Shown here: piece by piece, positions 45,273 through 55,167 of the stretch | Numbering within the stretch: the stretch's first letter is position 1 | How the letters are laid out: each line of letters opens with the position of its first letter | From: Sphingomonas_R arantia | GTDB taxonomy: Bacteria; Pseudomonadota; Alphaproteobacteria; Sphingomonadales; Sphingomonadaceae | Length of the DNA: 64,000 bases | Direction of reading: 5' to 3' | Assembly: GCF_042682045.1 (NCBI RefSeq) | Contig: NZ_JBHUGS010000003.1 | Coordinates: 124,001 to 188,000 of the forward strand | The notes under the pieces: model-generated | What the model was told of the DNA's origin: nothing | The model's database searches: none | The model's input: the letters and a program-made list of their open reading frames with translations, nothing else | Program-made: the position numbers and the translations under genes

Positions 45273-46220
45273 ATGAAGTGTGTGAACGCAGCCCAGCCTC
45301 TAGCCGACCTCGGCCCCCTTCCGATGCCATCTGCCGCCTATGAGATGGCGCGGATGCTGGCGGCGACCTCGCCGGTCGTGAACGAGACGCTGGACGGCGA
45401 GACTCAATTGACCCCGGTTTGGGAACATGGCGATGTTCATAGCAGTTTTACCGCCATGAAAGGCCACGTCGTCACCACCTATCACGGTGGCGAGCGGGCG
45501 ATTACGCTACGAACTGGTTCCTCACGCCATGAGGGTCGGGCTCGACCGGGTGCGATCAGTCTAATCCCAAGTGGCCACGCTGGTCGATGGGACATGACGG
45601 GCCCTCTGCGCGTCTCGCATGTCTTCCTCGGAGAGGACCGCCTCCAGCATTGTGCGGAGGCATTGCATGCAGGCAAGACGGTTGAGCTCCTCGATCGTGC
45701 CGGTTTCGACGATCCTGTCGGTGCAGGTATCATGCAGATGCTCAGCGCCGAAGCCGTGTCCCTGGCCCAACCATCGCGACGGTTGTTCGCCGAGCAGGCT
45801 GTCGATCTGTTGTGCACCCAGCTTATACGCTCGCATTCCTCCTCAAGCCCGGTTGTCCCGGCGCGCGCCCTCCGCGGCCTCGCTGACTGGCAGGTCAAGC
45901 GGGTGAAAGACTATATGCGTGAGCACCTCGATCAGCCGATCAGTCTCGACGATCTCGCCGGTCTTGTACGGCTCAGTCGTTTCCACTTCTGTACCGCGTT
46001 CCGGACCGCAACGGGGCGAACGCCGCACGACTGGCTCGTCGGCCAACGCATCGCCCGAGCGCGTGAATTGCTTGGCGACCGCGACCGGCCGGTTACCGAT
46101 ATTGCCCTTTCGGTAGGCTACGAGACGCCGTCAGCGTTCTCAGCGTGTTTTCGCAAACTCGTCGGTGTGACGCCCTCTGAGTTTCGACGACGCCACGCCC
46201 TCGAGCTGCAGGATCTTTGA
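45273..46220 (+). CDS. AraC-family transcriptional regulator
   Basis: A protein of about 315 aa with a C-terminal double helix-turn-helix of AraC type (SLDDLAGLVRLSRFHFCTAF and VTDIALSVGYETPSAFSACF). The N-terminal ligand or cupin-like domain holds LIPSGHAGRWDMTGPL. Starts at 45177, 45237 or 45324 are possible; 45273 fits best, without a strong ribosome binding site. It is divergent from the STAND ATPase gene and convergent with another AraC gene. Confidence 0.87.
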   Translation: MKCVNAAQPLADLGPLPMPSAAYEMARMLAATSPVVNETLDGETQLTPVWEHGDVHSSFTAMKGHVVTTYHGGERAITLRTGSSRHEGRARPGAISLIPSGHAGRWDMTGPLRVSHVFLGEDRLQHCAEALHAGKTVELLDRAGFDDPVGAGIMQMLSAEAVSLAQPSRRLFAEQAVDLLCTQLIRSHSSSSPVVPARALRGLADWQVKRVKDYMREHLDQPISLDDLAGLVRLSRFHFCTAFRTATGRTPHDWLVGQRIARARELLGDRDRPVTDIALSVGYETPSAFSACFRKLVGVTPSEFRRRHALELQDL

Positions 46221-46374
46221 TTCCACCGGGCAGAGGGATCGGCCGATAGGCCCCACTGCATAGAGCGCCATGCCGTGACTGATAGGTCGCAGGGCTTCCG
46301 TCCTGGGTCTGCAGCTTCCCTTCTGGCGCACAATGAACGGTCAGTGATTTCAAGGGGCCGGAGCACGTGATGCG

Positions 46375-47346
46375 TCAGAGCCTGTTGTAGCTTCCCGCGA
46401 AGGCGCCTGGCGTCAGTCCAAACGCGAGGCGAAACCGTCGCGCAAAATGGCTCTGGTCCACAAAACCGCAGAGTAGGCCAACTTGCGCCAGGCTGTGGTG
46501 ACCATTGATGATGAGCTGTCGGGCGTGATCGAGTTTCGATCGCTCGATGAACTCCATCGGCGTACGACCGGTGCTCAACTTGAACATGCGGGCGAAATGG
46601 AACCGGCTGACACCTGCCACGACGGCGAGACTCGCCAGTGAATGCTGATCTTGCCAGCGATCGCCGATATGTTCGATCACCCGACGCAACGTGGCGGGAC
46701 TCAAACCCCCTTGAGGAGGCGCCTGTACGTCACGACCTGCAACATGTTCCACGAGATAGGCCGCCAGCGCGAGCGAAAGGGCTTCCCACCTAAGCCCTTT
46801 GGTGAGATCGTCAGGAGAGTGGAGCTCCAGGTTGAAAAGATCCACATAGTGCTCGACCATTCGGTCTCGAAAGCCAAACTGGTTCGGAAGATCCTGCTCT
46901 CCCCCCGACCGTCGGTGAACTTCGCCGATTAACGATGGCGGAACGCGCATCAGCATGATCGCGCCCGGCTTGGTCCATGACCAATGGGAGTCCATTCCAT
47001 GGGGATGAACCGTCACGTTACCGTAGGCGGCAACTCGCTCATCAACCTTCCCGTTACGTCGCTGAGTAAGGGGGGTCGAGCCGGCGATGCGCATCGCGAC
47101 CACGTCATGGTTCGGAGACAGGGACATCGCCTCGCCCGGTCCCCGCCACCAATGCACGTCAGCCACGATGCCACCCCAACCGAGCTGACGATTACTCAAG
47201 TCCGGCGCATGGTTCAGCCTGGCTAGTTCCTGATCCAACCGCTGCTCCTCGTAAGGCGTCCGAGACCCGGCGCTTGTCCCTCGCAGGTTCCCCGTTGCGG
47301 CAACTAGCTGCCGCAGACAATGACGCTCAAGCGTTGACGCTCCCAC
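46375..47346 (-). CDS. AraC-family transcriptional regulator
   Basis: A 323-aa protein with the AraC C-terminal domain (HSLASLAVVAGVSRFHFARM, then LAQVGLLCGFVDQSHFARRF and LTPGAFAG). The N-terminal part has cupin-like strands (YGNVTVHPHGMDSHWSWTKP). The start at GTG 47346 is the only one in the open frame before conserved sequence and is uncertain. Target genes are unknown; it converges with the AraC gene at 45273. Confidence 0.85.
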   Translation of the reverse strand: MGASTLERHCLRQLVAATGNLRGTSAGSRTPYEEQRLDQELARLNHAPDLSNRQLGWGGIVADVHWWRGPGEAMSLSPNHDVVAMRIAGSTPLTQRRNGKVDERVAAYGNVTVHPHGMDSHWSWTKPGAIMLMRVPPSLIGEVHRRSGGEQDLPNQFGFRDRMVEHYVDLFNLELHSPDDLTKGLRWEALSLALAAYLVEHVAGRDVQAPPQGGLSPATLRRVIEHIGDRWQDQHSLASLAVVAGVSRFHFARMFKLSTGRTPMEFIERSKLDHARQLIINGHHSLAQVGLLCGFVDQSHFARRFRLAFGLTPGAFAGSYNRL

Positions 47347-47726
47347 GACAGGCAGGAAAGCGCAAGATCATACCGGAGTCGCAACATTCTCCTATTATCA
47401 CGTTCCGCTACCGGTCTATGATTACACGGCTGTCGCCCGGAGGCTACCGTGGAGGGCTCAACACGAGAGGCGGCACTTTGGAGCGTCGGGAGTCGGAGGC
47501 TCGAGAGTCCCACACCAAAACAGCTTAGTAAGCGTTCAGGTTACTCCTTATAAGTTGTTGGGCGTTTGTGTAGTCATCTGTGTGGTTGGTTTTTTATTGT
47601 TAATAGCAACGTTAGAAGTATCGTCTGCAATTAGCTTGATAATATCCTTGTTGATCGTCCTTGATTTTGGAGCTCGTGTAATAGTCCCATGCGATCATCG
47701 ATCGGTTTGAATGCAGGTCAAATGTC
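47347..47726. other. AT-rich intergenic region upstream of an AraC gene and an MFS gene
   Basis: About 380 bp between the divergent AraC and MFS starts. The right 200 bp is distinctly AT-rich compared with surroundings (for example GGTTTTTTATTGTTAATAGC near 47587), as expected for a promoter region, and may bind either regulator. I saw no clear palindrome or gene. Confidence 0.5.
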
Positions 47727-48974
47727 ATGATGATGAGTTGGTTCCGAGACATGGACGCTTCGGGCCGCCGGACGTTTTGGGCCTGCTTCGGGGGGTACGC
47801 CCTCGACGCAATGGACGTGCACCTCTATGCGTTCGTCGCACCGGTGCTCATACTACTGTGGGGCATGTCGAACGCGGAAGCTGGCATTCTGGCGAGCGTG
47901 ACGCTGATTGCCTCGTCGCTTGGCGGTTGGGCCGCCGGCCTTCTTGCCGATCGCATCGGTAGGATTAGAACGCTTCAGATCACCGTTCTTTGGTTTTCCT
48001 TCTTCGCCTTCCTGTCCGGTCTCACCTGGGATTTCGGCTCGCTGGCAGTCACACGTGGACTGCAAGGGTTGGGGTTCGGCGGAGAATGGACGACGAGCGC
48101 GGTGCTGATGGCCGAAGTAGTCACACCGCAGGTTCGCGGACGCGCGCTGGGTTTCATCCAAAGTGCCTGGGCGATCGGCTGGGCTTGCGCAGCGATCACC
48201 GCGACTACCCTCCTGTCCGTGCTACCTCCTGAAATCGCATGGCGTGCTGTGTTCTTGGCGGGGCTGGTGCCCGCAGCGTTCGTGCTCGTTATTCGCGGTC
48301 GCATTCCGGAGTCCGCCCTGTTCAGGCAGGCGCGACATACCGCCCCGGTATCGCCGTACGCAATCTTCTCGGCACCCTACAGCGGGGCAACCGTGCGGGC
48401 CACCTTTCTCGCGTTCGGCGCCCATGGAGGGTACTACTCGCTAACCACCTGGCTCCCACTTCTGCTGCGAACCGAGCGTGGCATGACGATCATCGCTTCG
48501 GGCAGCTACTATCTCACCCTCGCCGCCGGTTCGCTGCTCGGTTACTGGACTGGAGCTTTCGCGAGCGACGCACTGGGTCGGCGTCCGACCTTCATCCTCG
48601 CCGCTACGGGTGCCATCGCCTGCGTCCTTGTGGCGACTACCGCTCCGCTCACCGCCGGGCAGATGATAGCGTTCGCATTCCCGTTGGGTTTTTGCGCGTC
48701 AAGCATCTACGCGGGCCTTGGTGCACAGTTCGCCGAACTCTATCCAACCCCGATCCGTGGTTCCGGTCAGGGTTTTTGCTTTAATGCGGGCCGTGGCTTT
48801 GCCGCCATGTTCCCGGCCCTTGTAGGCTTTGCCTCGGTCGACAATGGACTGTCTCTGTCGATCGGCCTGCTGGCGAGCCTCGCGTTTGGTTTCGTGATCG
48901 TGGCGGCCTTGCTCTTGCCGGAGACGAACGGTCGGGCACTGCGTACGGGCTTAGGGGGCGAGAATGATACCTGA
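47727..48974 (+). CDS. MFS transporter, sugar/organic acid:H+ symporter (SHS/sialate-like)
   Basis: A 415-aa 12-helix MFS protein with the helix-1 motif FGGYALDAMDVHLYAFVAP and the signature loop GGWAAGLLADRIGRIRTL, then RGLQGLGFGGEWTT. It is close to SHS-family carriers for sialic acid, lactate or hydroxycarboxylates. Three ATGs in tandem begin it. Its end overlaps the start of the following regulator gene by 11 bp, so both are probably translated from one message. Confidence 0.87.
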   Translation: MMMSWFRDMDASGRRTFWACFGGYALDAMDVHLYAFVAPVLILLWGMSNAEAGILASVTLIASSLGGWAAGLLADRIGRIRTLQITVLWFSFFAFLSGLTWDFGSLAVTRGLQGLGFGGEWTTSAVLMAEVVTPQVRGRALGFIQSAWAIGWACAAITATTLLSVLPPEIAWRAVFLAGLVPAAFVLVIRGRIPESALFRQARHTAPVSPYAIFSAPYSGATVRATFLAFGAHGGYYSLTTWLPLLLRTERGMTIIASGSYYLTLAAGSLLGYWTGAFASDALGRRPTFILAATGAIACVLVATTAPLTAGQMIAFAFPLGFCASSIYAGLGAQFAELYPTPIRGSGQGFCFNAGRGFAAMFPALVGFASVDNGLSLSIGLLASLAFGFVIVAALLLPETNGRALRTGLGGENDT

Positions 48975-51771
48975 TACGCAAAGGCCCCAAGCGGACTTCT
49001 CCTTCGGCTCATTCGATGTGTTCCTGCCTGAGAGACGGATCGAACGCGAAGGCCTTGCGGTCAAGATCGGGGCGCGCGCCTTCGACATCCTCTCGGTGCT
49101 TCTGGATCATGCCGGCAACACAGTCAGCAAACAGGAGGTCGCGGACCATGTCTGGCCTGGCATCACCGTGGGCGAGACTAGCCTTCGATTTCAGATCGTA
49201 GGCCTACGAAAACTCTTGGCCGAGGGCGATGACGACCGCGTGATCGCAACCGTGCCTGGGCGCGGATACTGTTTCGTAACGCCGGTGACCCGCCACTTAC
49301 CCACGCCTTCCGTCCCCTTCCCGAACCCTGACGATCGGCCCTCCCGGCTGCCCGGCAGGCTGTCGCACATGCTCGGACGCGAGAAAGAGGTCACCGGGCT
49401 ATGCGCAATGCTAAAGGAACATCGGTTCGTAACGGTGCTCGGGACCGGCGGCATTGGCAAGACAACGGTTGCAGTCGCAGGCGCGCACGCCCTTTCGGAC
49501 TGGTTCGCGCGCGATATCTGCTTCGTTGATCTCGGCTCAGTCACCGACCCACGGCGCGTTGCTTCTACAATGTCCGCATCGCTTGGTTTCGCCGTTAACG
49601 ACGGGGATGCGGTTGCTACATTGGGCACGTTTCTCAAGCAGCGCCGCATCCTCGTCGTCCTCGACAGTTGCGAACATGTGATCGCAGCGACCGCAGTTCT
49701 GGCGGAGCGCCTTTTTCAGGCGGCGCCCCAGCTCCACATCATCGCGACCAGCCGCGAAGCGCTCCGGGTCGAGGGCGAGCATGTCTTCGTGCTCGCACCA
49801 TTCGCCTGTCCCGATGATGACGACGCGATCAGTGTCGAGCGACTTCTGGAGTTCCCATCCGCTCGACTGCTGCTCGACCGTGCCGCTGCGGCGGGCACCC
49901 CGATAAAACTCGGTCCGGGCGATGCAGGCATCGTCTCCGACATATGTCGGCGTCTCGACGGCATCGCCCTTGCAATCGAACTCGCGGCGAGTCGCATACC
50001 GGCATACGGGCTGCGCGGCACATTAAACCTCCTGAATGACAGGTTTCGGCATCTTCAAGGTGGTAGGCGGACTGCAATTCCCCGTCACCGGACGCTCGCT
50101 GACACGCTCGCGTGGAGCTATGACCTACTTGACGAAAGGTCGCGCCTGATACTTCAGCGCCTCGCGCTGTTCATAGGACCGTTCGGCCTTGAGGCCGCGA
50201 GCGTCGTCAGCGATGACTCTCTCGACGAAGTCGAGGCGATCGAGATCATCGAGAACCTCGTGGCCAAATCGCTGATCGCGATTTGCCGTACGGTAGACTC
50301 GGTGCGGTATCGATTACTCGACACTACGAAGGCCTATCTTGTCGACAGGTTCGCCGTATCACGTGATGCCGACGCAGTGCGTCGTCGCCATGCGGAGCTG
50401 TTTCGCGACTTGGCGGCCGGACCGGTTGGGAACGACATACCACAAGAACTCGAGGCCGAGCGTGTGCCTAACCTCCGGATAGCGCTTGATTGGGCCTTCG
50501 GACCCGGTGGGGATACTGCGCTTGGTGTAACCGTCGCAGCCGCCGCAGCACCGCTCTTCCTGCGGATGTCACTGCTGACCGAATGCCGCGACGTGACCCT
50601 TAGGGCGATCGCGGCACTCGATGATGCGGGCAGCGGCTCGCTATTCGAGATGGAGCTTCAAACCTGCCTCGGTCAGTCGCTCATGTTTACCTCCGGGAAT
50701 ACCGACGATGTCGAGCAGGCCTTCCAGCGCGCTCTGGTGCTCGCCGAACGCTATGGGGACCTCATTCGTCAGTTTCGCCTGCTAGGGGCTCTCCATATCT
50801 TCTACGAGCGCACTGCCGACTTCGGTAAAGCGCTAAGCCTTGCCCAGCGCGGCTTCGACCTAGCGGAGCGCATCGGCAATCCGGCCGGCATCGCCGCGGC
50901 CCATTCGCTGCTCGGCATCGCCTGGCACCTCCTTGGGCGCCACCGCGAGGCAGACCTTCATCTTGCACCGGCGATGAAGCAGCTGGAAGATCAACACGGC
51001 ATCGATCCAATCGGGTTTGGTTTCGATCATCGCAACCGGGCCTGCATCACCGCCGCCCGCAGTCTGTGGCTACAGGGGTTCCCAGACGCTGGTGCCAGCT
51101 TGGCGCGTGACACCGTCGAGGCTTCGGCCGCACTGTCGCATCCGGTTACCCATTGCATTGCGCTGATCTGGGCAGTCAGTATCGCTGAATGGCGAGAGGA
51201 CTGGACCGCAATGGACGGTTTCGTCGAGCGATTCTCGGCGCACGCCGATCGCCATTCGCTTCGTCCCTATCTCGCGGTCAGTGCCTGCATGCGTGGGCAG
51301 CTCGCCATCCGGGCAGGGGACATCGAAAGCGGAATCTCAATGATCCAGGCGAACTTGGTATCACTGCGTGCCGCCCGATACGAAATGCTCACAACCGGTT
51401 TCATGACAACGCTCGCAGAGGGCCTGGCCCAGACCGGAAAGGTCGACGAAGCGCTCGAGATCATTACGCAATGCGAGGACGCCGTCGAGCGCAATGGCGA
51501 CCGACTTCACACGCCAGAGGTCATGCGTGTACGCGCCAGCATTCTGGCTCTGATGGGCGAAGTCGCCAAAAGCCGCGAAGTCCTCGAGCAGAGTTTAGTT
51601 TGCGCGCAAGCGCAGTCTGCGACAGCGTGGGAGCTCAAGAGCGCCTGCGACCTGGTCGAACGTGGTGACCGCAACGCGTTCACGTTGCAGCCGATCCTTA
51701 CGAGGTATGGGCCCTCAAATAGCGACGCCACAAGGCTCCGCGCTCAACGACTGCTGGAAAACCTCGGCTGA
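48964..51771 (+). CDS. Winged-helix transcriptional regulator with STAND-type ATPase and TPR region
   Basis: A 935-aa protein with the same layout as the one at 42171-45122: an N-terminal winged helix (about residues 12-108), Walker A GTGGIGKT (160-167), Walker B ILVVLDSCEH and RRLDGIALAIELAASR, then helical TPR-like repeats. ATG 48964 has AGGGGG 4-5 bases upstream and overlaps the MFS stop. That coupling suggests it regulates transport of the MFS substrate or is activated by it, as MalT is by maltotriose. Confidence 0.87.
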   Translation: MIPDTQRPQADFSFGSFDVFLPERRIEREGLAVKIGARAFDILSVLLDHAGNTVSKQEVADHVWPGITVGETSLRFQIVGLRKLLAEGDDDRVIATVPGRGYCFVTPVTRHLPTPSVPFPNPDDRPSRLPGRLSHMLGREKEVTGLCAMLKEHRFVTVLGTGGIGKTTVAVAGAHALSDWFARDICFVDLGSVTDPRRVASTMSASLGFAVNDGDAVATLGTFLKQRRILVVLDSCEHVIAATAVLAERLFQAAPQLHIIATSREALRVEGEHVFVLAPFACPDDDDAISVERLLEFPSARLLLDRAAAAGTPIKLGPGDAGIVSDICRRLDGIALAIELAASRIPAYGLRGTLNLLNDRFRHLQGGRRTAIPRHRTLADTLAWSYDLLDERSRLILQRLALFIGPFGLEAASVVSDDSLDEVEAIEIIENLVAKSLIAICRTVDSVRYRLLDTTKAYLVDRFAVSRDADAVRRRHAELFRDLAAGPVGNDIPQELEAERVPNLRIALDWAFGPGGDTALGVTVAAAAAPLFLRMSLLTECRDVTLRAIAALDDAGSGSLFEMELQTCLGQSLMFTSGNTDDVEQAFQRALVLAERYGDLIRQFRLLGALHIFYERTADFGKALSLAQRGFDLAERIGNPAGIAAAHSLLGIAWHLLGRHREADLHLAPAMKQLEDQHGIDPIGFGFDHRNRACITAARSLWLQGFPDAGASLARDTVEASAALSHPVTHCIALIWAVSIAEWREDWTAMDGFVERFSAHADRHSLRPYLAVSACMRGQLAIRAGDIESGISMIQANLVSLRAARYEMLTTGFMTTLAEGLAQTGKVDEALEIITQCEDAVERNGDRLHTPEVMRVRASILALMGEVAKSREVLEQSLVCAQAQSATAWELKSACDLVERGDRNAFTLQPILTRYGPSNSDATRLRAQRLLENLG

Positions 51772-51784
51772 TCCGAGTTTGCTT

Positions 51785-52453
51785 CTACGTTGGGCAGTGC
51801 GCGCCGGTATCGATCCACCTGCGGATCAATTTTCCGAAAGCTGCCTGCGTGCCGGGAGCCGGATGACGGCCAGGTCCGGGGCGCCAAGCCCAGCCGACCA
51901 GATGATCCTCGGCCATATGGTGCCAGATGGCCTCCAGCGACCGGTTGCCGTTTCGCTTTGGGTCTTTGATCTGCTCGCAGATCTGCGCCAGCGAGCGACC
52001 CTGCCAGCTCATCTCAGGGGGTGCGAGGCCCCAATGCGGATCGCCTGGAATGCTCTTGATCCCAGCGGCGAATGTCTTGACGTTGGCCGGGCCGTGACAG
52101 GTCGTGCAGGCAAGGCCAGGTTGGCCCCGACCGGATTTGCCCGCGAACATCGGCGGGTTGTGTGGCCGCATCTCGTCGCCCTGGGTAGGACGAGGTGTCC
52201 GCGGATGACAGTTCATGCAGCGCGGGCTCTCGATGACCTTGCCGGCCTCACCGAACAACGCGGCCGAACGTTTCGCGGGATCTGCGATTGCATCGAAGTC
52301 CGTGACGTCTCGAAGGTTGATCGAGGGATTGGGGGCGGCCTTCGCAGGAACAGGATCGCTTGCGCCGAGCGTCACCCCCGCGACCAGAAGGGCCGCGGAT
52401 CCCGCCAGCGCAAGCCGGCTCGCCATCACTATCGAGGTGTGCGGGCGCGTCAT
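51785..52453 (-). CDS. Di-haem c-type cytochrome subunit of a molybdenum hydroxylase
   Basis: The 222-aa exported protein has a signal segment (about residues 12-31) and two haem motifs, CMNCH (79-83) and CTTCH (116-120), with DPHWGLAPPEMSWQG and WAWRPGPGRHPAPG. Proteins like this are encoded with isoquinoline 1-oxidoreductase-type enzymes and carry their electrons to the respiratory chain. Its start overlaps the stop of the large subunit gene (ATGA), so the three subunit genes form one operon. Confidence 0.85.
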   Translation of the reverse strand: MTRPHTSIVMASRLALAGSAALLVAGVTLGASDPVPAKAAPNPSINLRDVTDFDAIADPAKRSAALFGEAGKVIESPRCMNCHPRTPRPTQGDEMRPHNPPMFAGKSGRGQPGLACTTCHGPANVKTFAAGIKSIPGDPHWGLAPPEMSWQGRSLAQICEQIKDPKRNGNRSLEAIWHHMAEDHLVGWAWRPGPGRHPAPGTQAAFGKLIRRWIDTGAHCPT

Positions 52454-54597
52454 AACCGTACCACCAGGGTCGGATCGAGCGGCAGGGTTGTCACGCGAGG
52501 CCCACCGGCGGCCCGGATCGCATTGAGGACGGCTGGTGCGACAAGTGCCGTTCCAGGCTCCCCGACACCGCCGGGATCCTCGCTACTTTGGATCAGGGAG
52601 ACAAAGATTTCCGGCATCTCATTCATCCGAAGAACGCGGTAGTCGTGGAAGTTGGACTCCACCACCCGGCCCTGATCGAGTGTGATCCGACCGTACAGGA
52701 CGGCGCTGAGCCCGTAGACGATGCCGCCCTCGATCTGCTGTCGAACAAGAACGGGGTTCACGACATGACCGGTATCGATCGCACAGAAGATGCGCGTCAC
52801 GCGGAATGCCCCGCTCTCCTGGCGGGTGACCTCGGCCACCATTGCGACATGGCTGCCGAATGCCGAAACAACGGCTACGCCGCGACCTGACCCCCTTGGC
52901 AGTGGCAACGTCCAGCCTGAGTCGGCAACAACCCGCTCAAAGGCGCCAGAGAGCCGGGATCTCGGCTCGAGTAGCGCGCGGCGATACGCGACCGGATCCA
53001 TGTTCGCGCGCAACGCGATCTCATCGATCACGCCTTCGACGATCACGGCATTACGGGTGGCGCCCACGCCACGCCAGTTCCCGACCAGTAGGCCCTCGGG
53101 AGGTTCCTGACGAACGAACTCAACCCGTGTGTTCGGAATCGCGTAGGGGCTTGCGGCATCGTCGACTGCGTCGAGATCGATGCCGTCCTTGGTAAAGCCG
53201 GGTAGGAACCGGAACATCACGCCGGGCGCCACCAGTCGATGCTCGAAACTGATTGGCATGCCCTTGGCATCGAGCCCGACGCGGACTCGGCTGTGGTTGT
53301 GAAAACGGTATGCGTCCTGGCGCATGTCCTCCTCGCGGCTCCACATCACCTTCACCGGTGCGCCGACGATCCTGCCGATCCTCACAGCCTGGATCACCCA
53401 ATCATGCTCAAGCCGGCGCCCGAAACCACCTCCGATAAAGTGGCTGTTGACGCGAACCTGCTCGATCGGCAGCCCGCTGGCCTCAGCCGCCGCCTTACGA
53501 GCGCGTCCGGGCACCTGGCTCCCGACCCAGACTTCACAGAAGTTGCGCGTCACCGAAACCGCGCAGTTGAGCGGCTCCATGGCCGCATGGGCGAGCATCG
53601 GCAGGCGGTAGGTGGCCTCGAACGAGCTTGTGGCCGTCTTACGGGCGACTGCGACGTCTCCCTTCTTCTCGGCAACGAGCCCTTGGTGATCGAGCGCGGC
53701 GTCGAATGACGCAATCAGGTCAGCGGTCGAATGCGTCGAGCCCCCGGTCCATTGCGGATCCAGTGCGGCAAGCCCTTTGCGCGCTGCGCCGCCGTGGTCG
53801 GCAACGACCGCTACCGCGTTGTCTAGGCGCACCACCTGGCGCACGCCTGACACCGCGAGCGCTGGCGCCTCATCAACAGAGGCCAATCGCCCGCCGATCA
53901 CCGGGCAGCTCATTGCAGCCGCATGGCGCATCCCAGGCAGCTGGACATCGAAGCCGAATTTGGCACTGCCGTTGACCTTGGATGGCGTGTCCAGCCGACG
54001 CTGTGGCTTGCCGATCACCTTGAGACCGGTTGTACGCAGAAGCGGATTTTGCGGCACAGGAATGACACGGGCGCGGTCGACCAGGTCGCCGTACCGTGTC
54101 CGCCGCTTGGTCTCCGGATGAAGCACCCAGCCGAGTTCCGCCCGACAAGTTGACGGATCGACAGACCAGCTGCGCGCCGCGGCCTCGACGAGCATGATGC
54201 GTGCCGCAGCGCCAACCTGCCGCATTGTCTTCCAGCCCGCACGAATGGAGGCTGAGCCCCCGGTGATCTGATCCCCAAAGAGCGAACTACCGTAGAGCTT
54301 GTCGTCACCGGGCGCGAGCTCGGTCTGGATCGTCGACACATCGACCTCCAGTTCCTCTGCCACAAGCATCGCAGCACCCGTCAACGCGCCCTGCCCCATC
54401 TCCGCATAGGGAACGACCAGGGTTATCGCACCCGTGCGATCGATCCGGAGAAACTGGTCGGGCTTGAAGCCGATTTCAGGACTAGTCGCGGCGTCGACCG
54501 TGCCGAAGCCAATGGCCAACTGACCGACGAAGGCCGAAGCGGTAAGCAGGAACGTTCGCCGTGCCAGGCGCGCATCATCAAAGGGAAGAGTAGTCAT
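52450..54597 (-). CDS. Molybdopterin-binding xanthine dehydrogenase-family large subunit (isoquinoline 1-oxidoreductase beta subunit type)
   Basis: A 715-aa protein with a twin-arginine export signal (ARRTFLLTASAFVGQLA, residues about 11-28). The two-domain molybdenum hydroxylase fold follows: MGQGALTGAAMLVAEEL, FIGGGFGRR for the cofactor, NWRGVGATRN, and the catalytic Glu in GGVGEPGT near the end. Such enzymes hydroxylate N-heteroaromatics or oxidise aldehydes in the periplasm. ATG 54597 lies one base after the 2Fe-2S subunit stop. It is usually about 740 aa, so it is complete. Confidence 0.9.
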   Translation of the reverse strand: MTTLPFDDARLARRTFLLTASAFVGQLAIGFGTVDAATSPEIGFKPDQFLRIDRTGAITLVVPYAEMGQGALTGAAMLVAEELEVDVSTIQTELAPGDDKLYGSSLFGDQITGGSASIRAGWKTMRQVGAAARIMLVEAAARSWSVDPSTCRAELGWVLHPETKRRTRYGDLVDRARVIPVPQNPLLRTTGLKVIGKPQRRLDTPSKVNGSAKFGFDVQLPGMRHAAAMSCPVIGGRLASVDEAPALAVSGVRQVVRLDNAVAVVADHGGAARKGLAALDPQWTGGSTHSTADLIASFDAALDHQGLVAEKKGDVAVARKTATSSFEATYRLPMLAHAAMEPLNCAVSVTRNFCEVWVGSQVPGRARKAAAEASGLPIEQVRVNSHFIGGGFGRRLEHDWVIQAVRIGRIVGAPVKVMWSREEDMRQDAYRFHNHSRVRVGLDAKGMPISFEHRLVAPGVMFRFLPGFTKDGIDLDAVDDAASPYAIPNTRVEFVRQEPPEGLLVGNWRGVGATRNAVIVEGVIDEIALRANMDPVAYRRALLEPRSRLSGAFERVVADSGWTLPLPRGSGRGVAVVSAFGSHVAMVAEVTRQESGAFRVTRIFCAIDTGHVVNPVLVRQQIEGGIVYGLSAVLYGRITLDQGRVVESNFHDYRVLRMNEMPEIFVSLIQSSEDPGGVGEPGTALVAPAVLNAIRAAGGPRVTTLPLDPTLVVRL

Positions 54598-54598
54598 C

Positions 54599-55078
54599 TC
54601 ATGCGACCTTTCGCGCTGCCGAAATCTCGCTCGCTGCCTGCTTGATGGCCGCGCGGATCCGCCCATAGGTGCCGCACCGGCATATGTTGCCCGACATCAC
54701 CATATCGATATCGGCATCGGTCGGTGTACCGTTGGCTGCGAGGAGCGAAGCGGCCTGCATGAGCTGTCCGGACTGGCAGTATCCGCACTGGACTACCTCA
54801 AGGTCGAGCCAGGCCTTCTGAAGTGCGCGTCCTATCGGGGAGCGATCAAGGCTTTCAATCGTCGTGACCGACGCTTGACCCACGGCCTCCAACGGCGTCA
54901 CGCAGGATCGCTTCGCGGCGCCATCGAGATGGACCGTACAGGCACCGCACATAGCGATACCGCAGCCGAACTTGGTACCGGTCAGGCCGACGATGTCGCG
55001 TAACACCCACAGAAGCGGGGTGTCAGGGTCGGCGTCAACCCGGTGGGCCTGGCCGTTAACTTTGATCTGGCTCTGCAT
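54599..55078 (-). CDS. 2Fe-2S small subunit of a molybdenum hydroxylase (isoquinoline 1-oxidoreductase alpha subunit type)
   Basis: The 159-aa protein has the plant-type cluster cysteines Cys39, 44, 47 and 59 (CGIAMCGAC...RSC) and the second-cluster set Cys98, 101, 133 and 135 (QCGYCQSGQ, NICRCGTYGR). This is the standard small subunit that passes electrons from the molybdenum centre. ATG 55078 has GGGAGCC 7 bases upstream and is preferred to an ATG at 55102. It is first in the operon, opposite a DcaP-like porin across a palindromic control region. Confidence 0.93.
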   Translation of the reverse strand: MQSQIKVNGQAHRVDADPDTPLLWVLRDIVGLTGTKFGCGIAMCGACTVHLDGAAKRSCVTPLEAVGQASVTTIESLDRSPIGRALQKAWLDLEVVQCGYCQSGQLMQAASLLAANGTPTDADIDMVMSGNICRCGTYGRIRAAIKQAASEISAARKVA

Positions 55079-55167
55079 CACACGGCTCCCATCTGCATGC
55101 ATGCTGCATCCGCATGGTCGGACGTGTCACGTTATGAGATGTTAGTTTGCGTGAAGATCCCGTGAGT

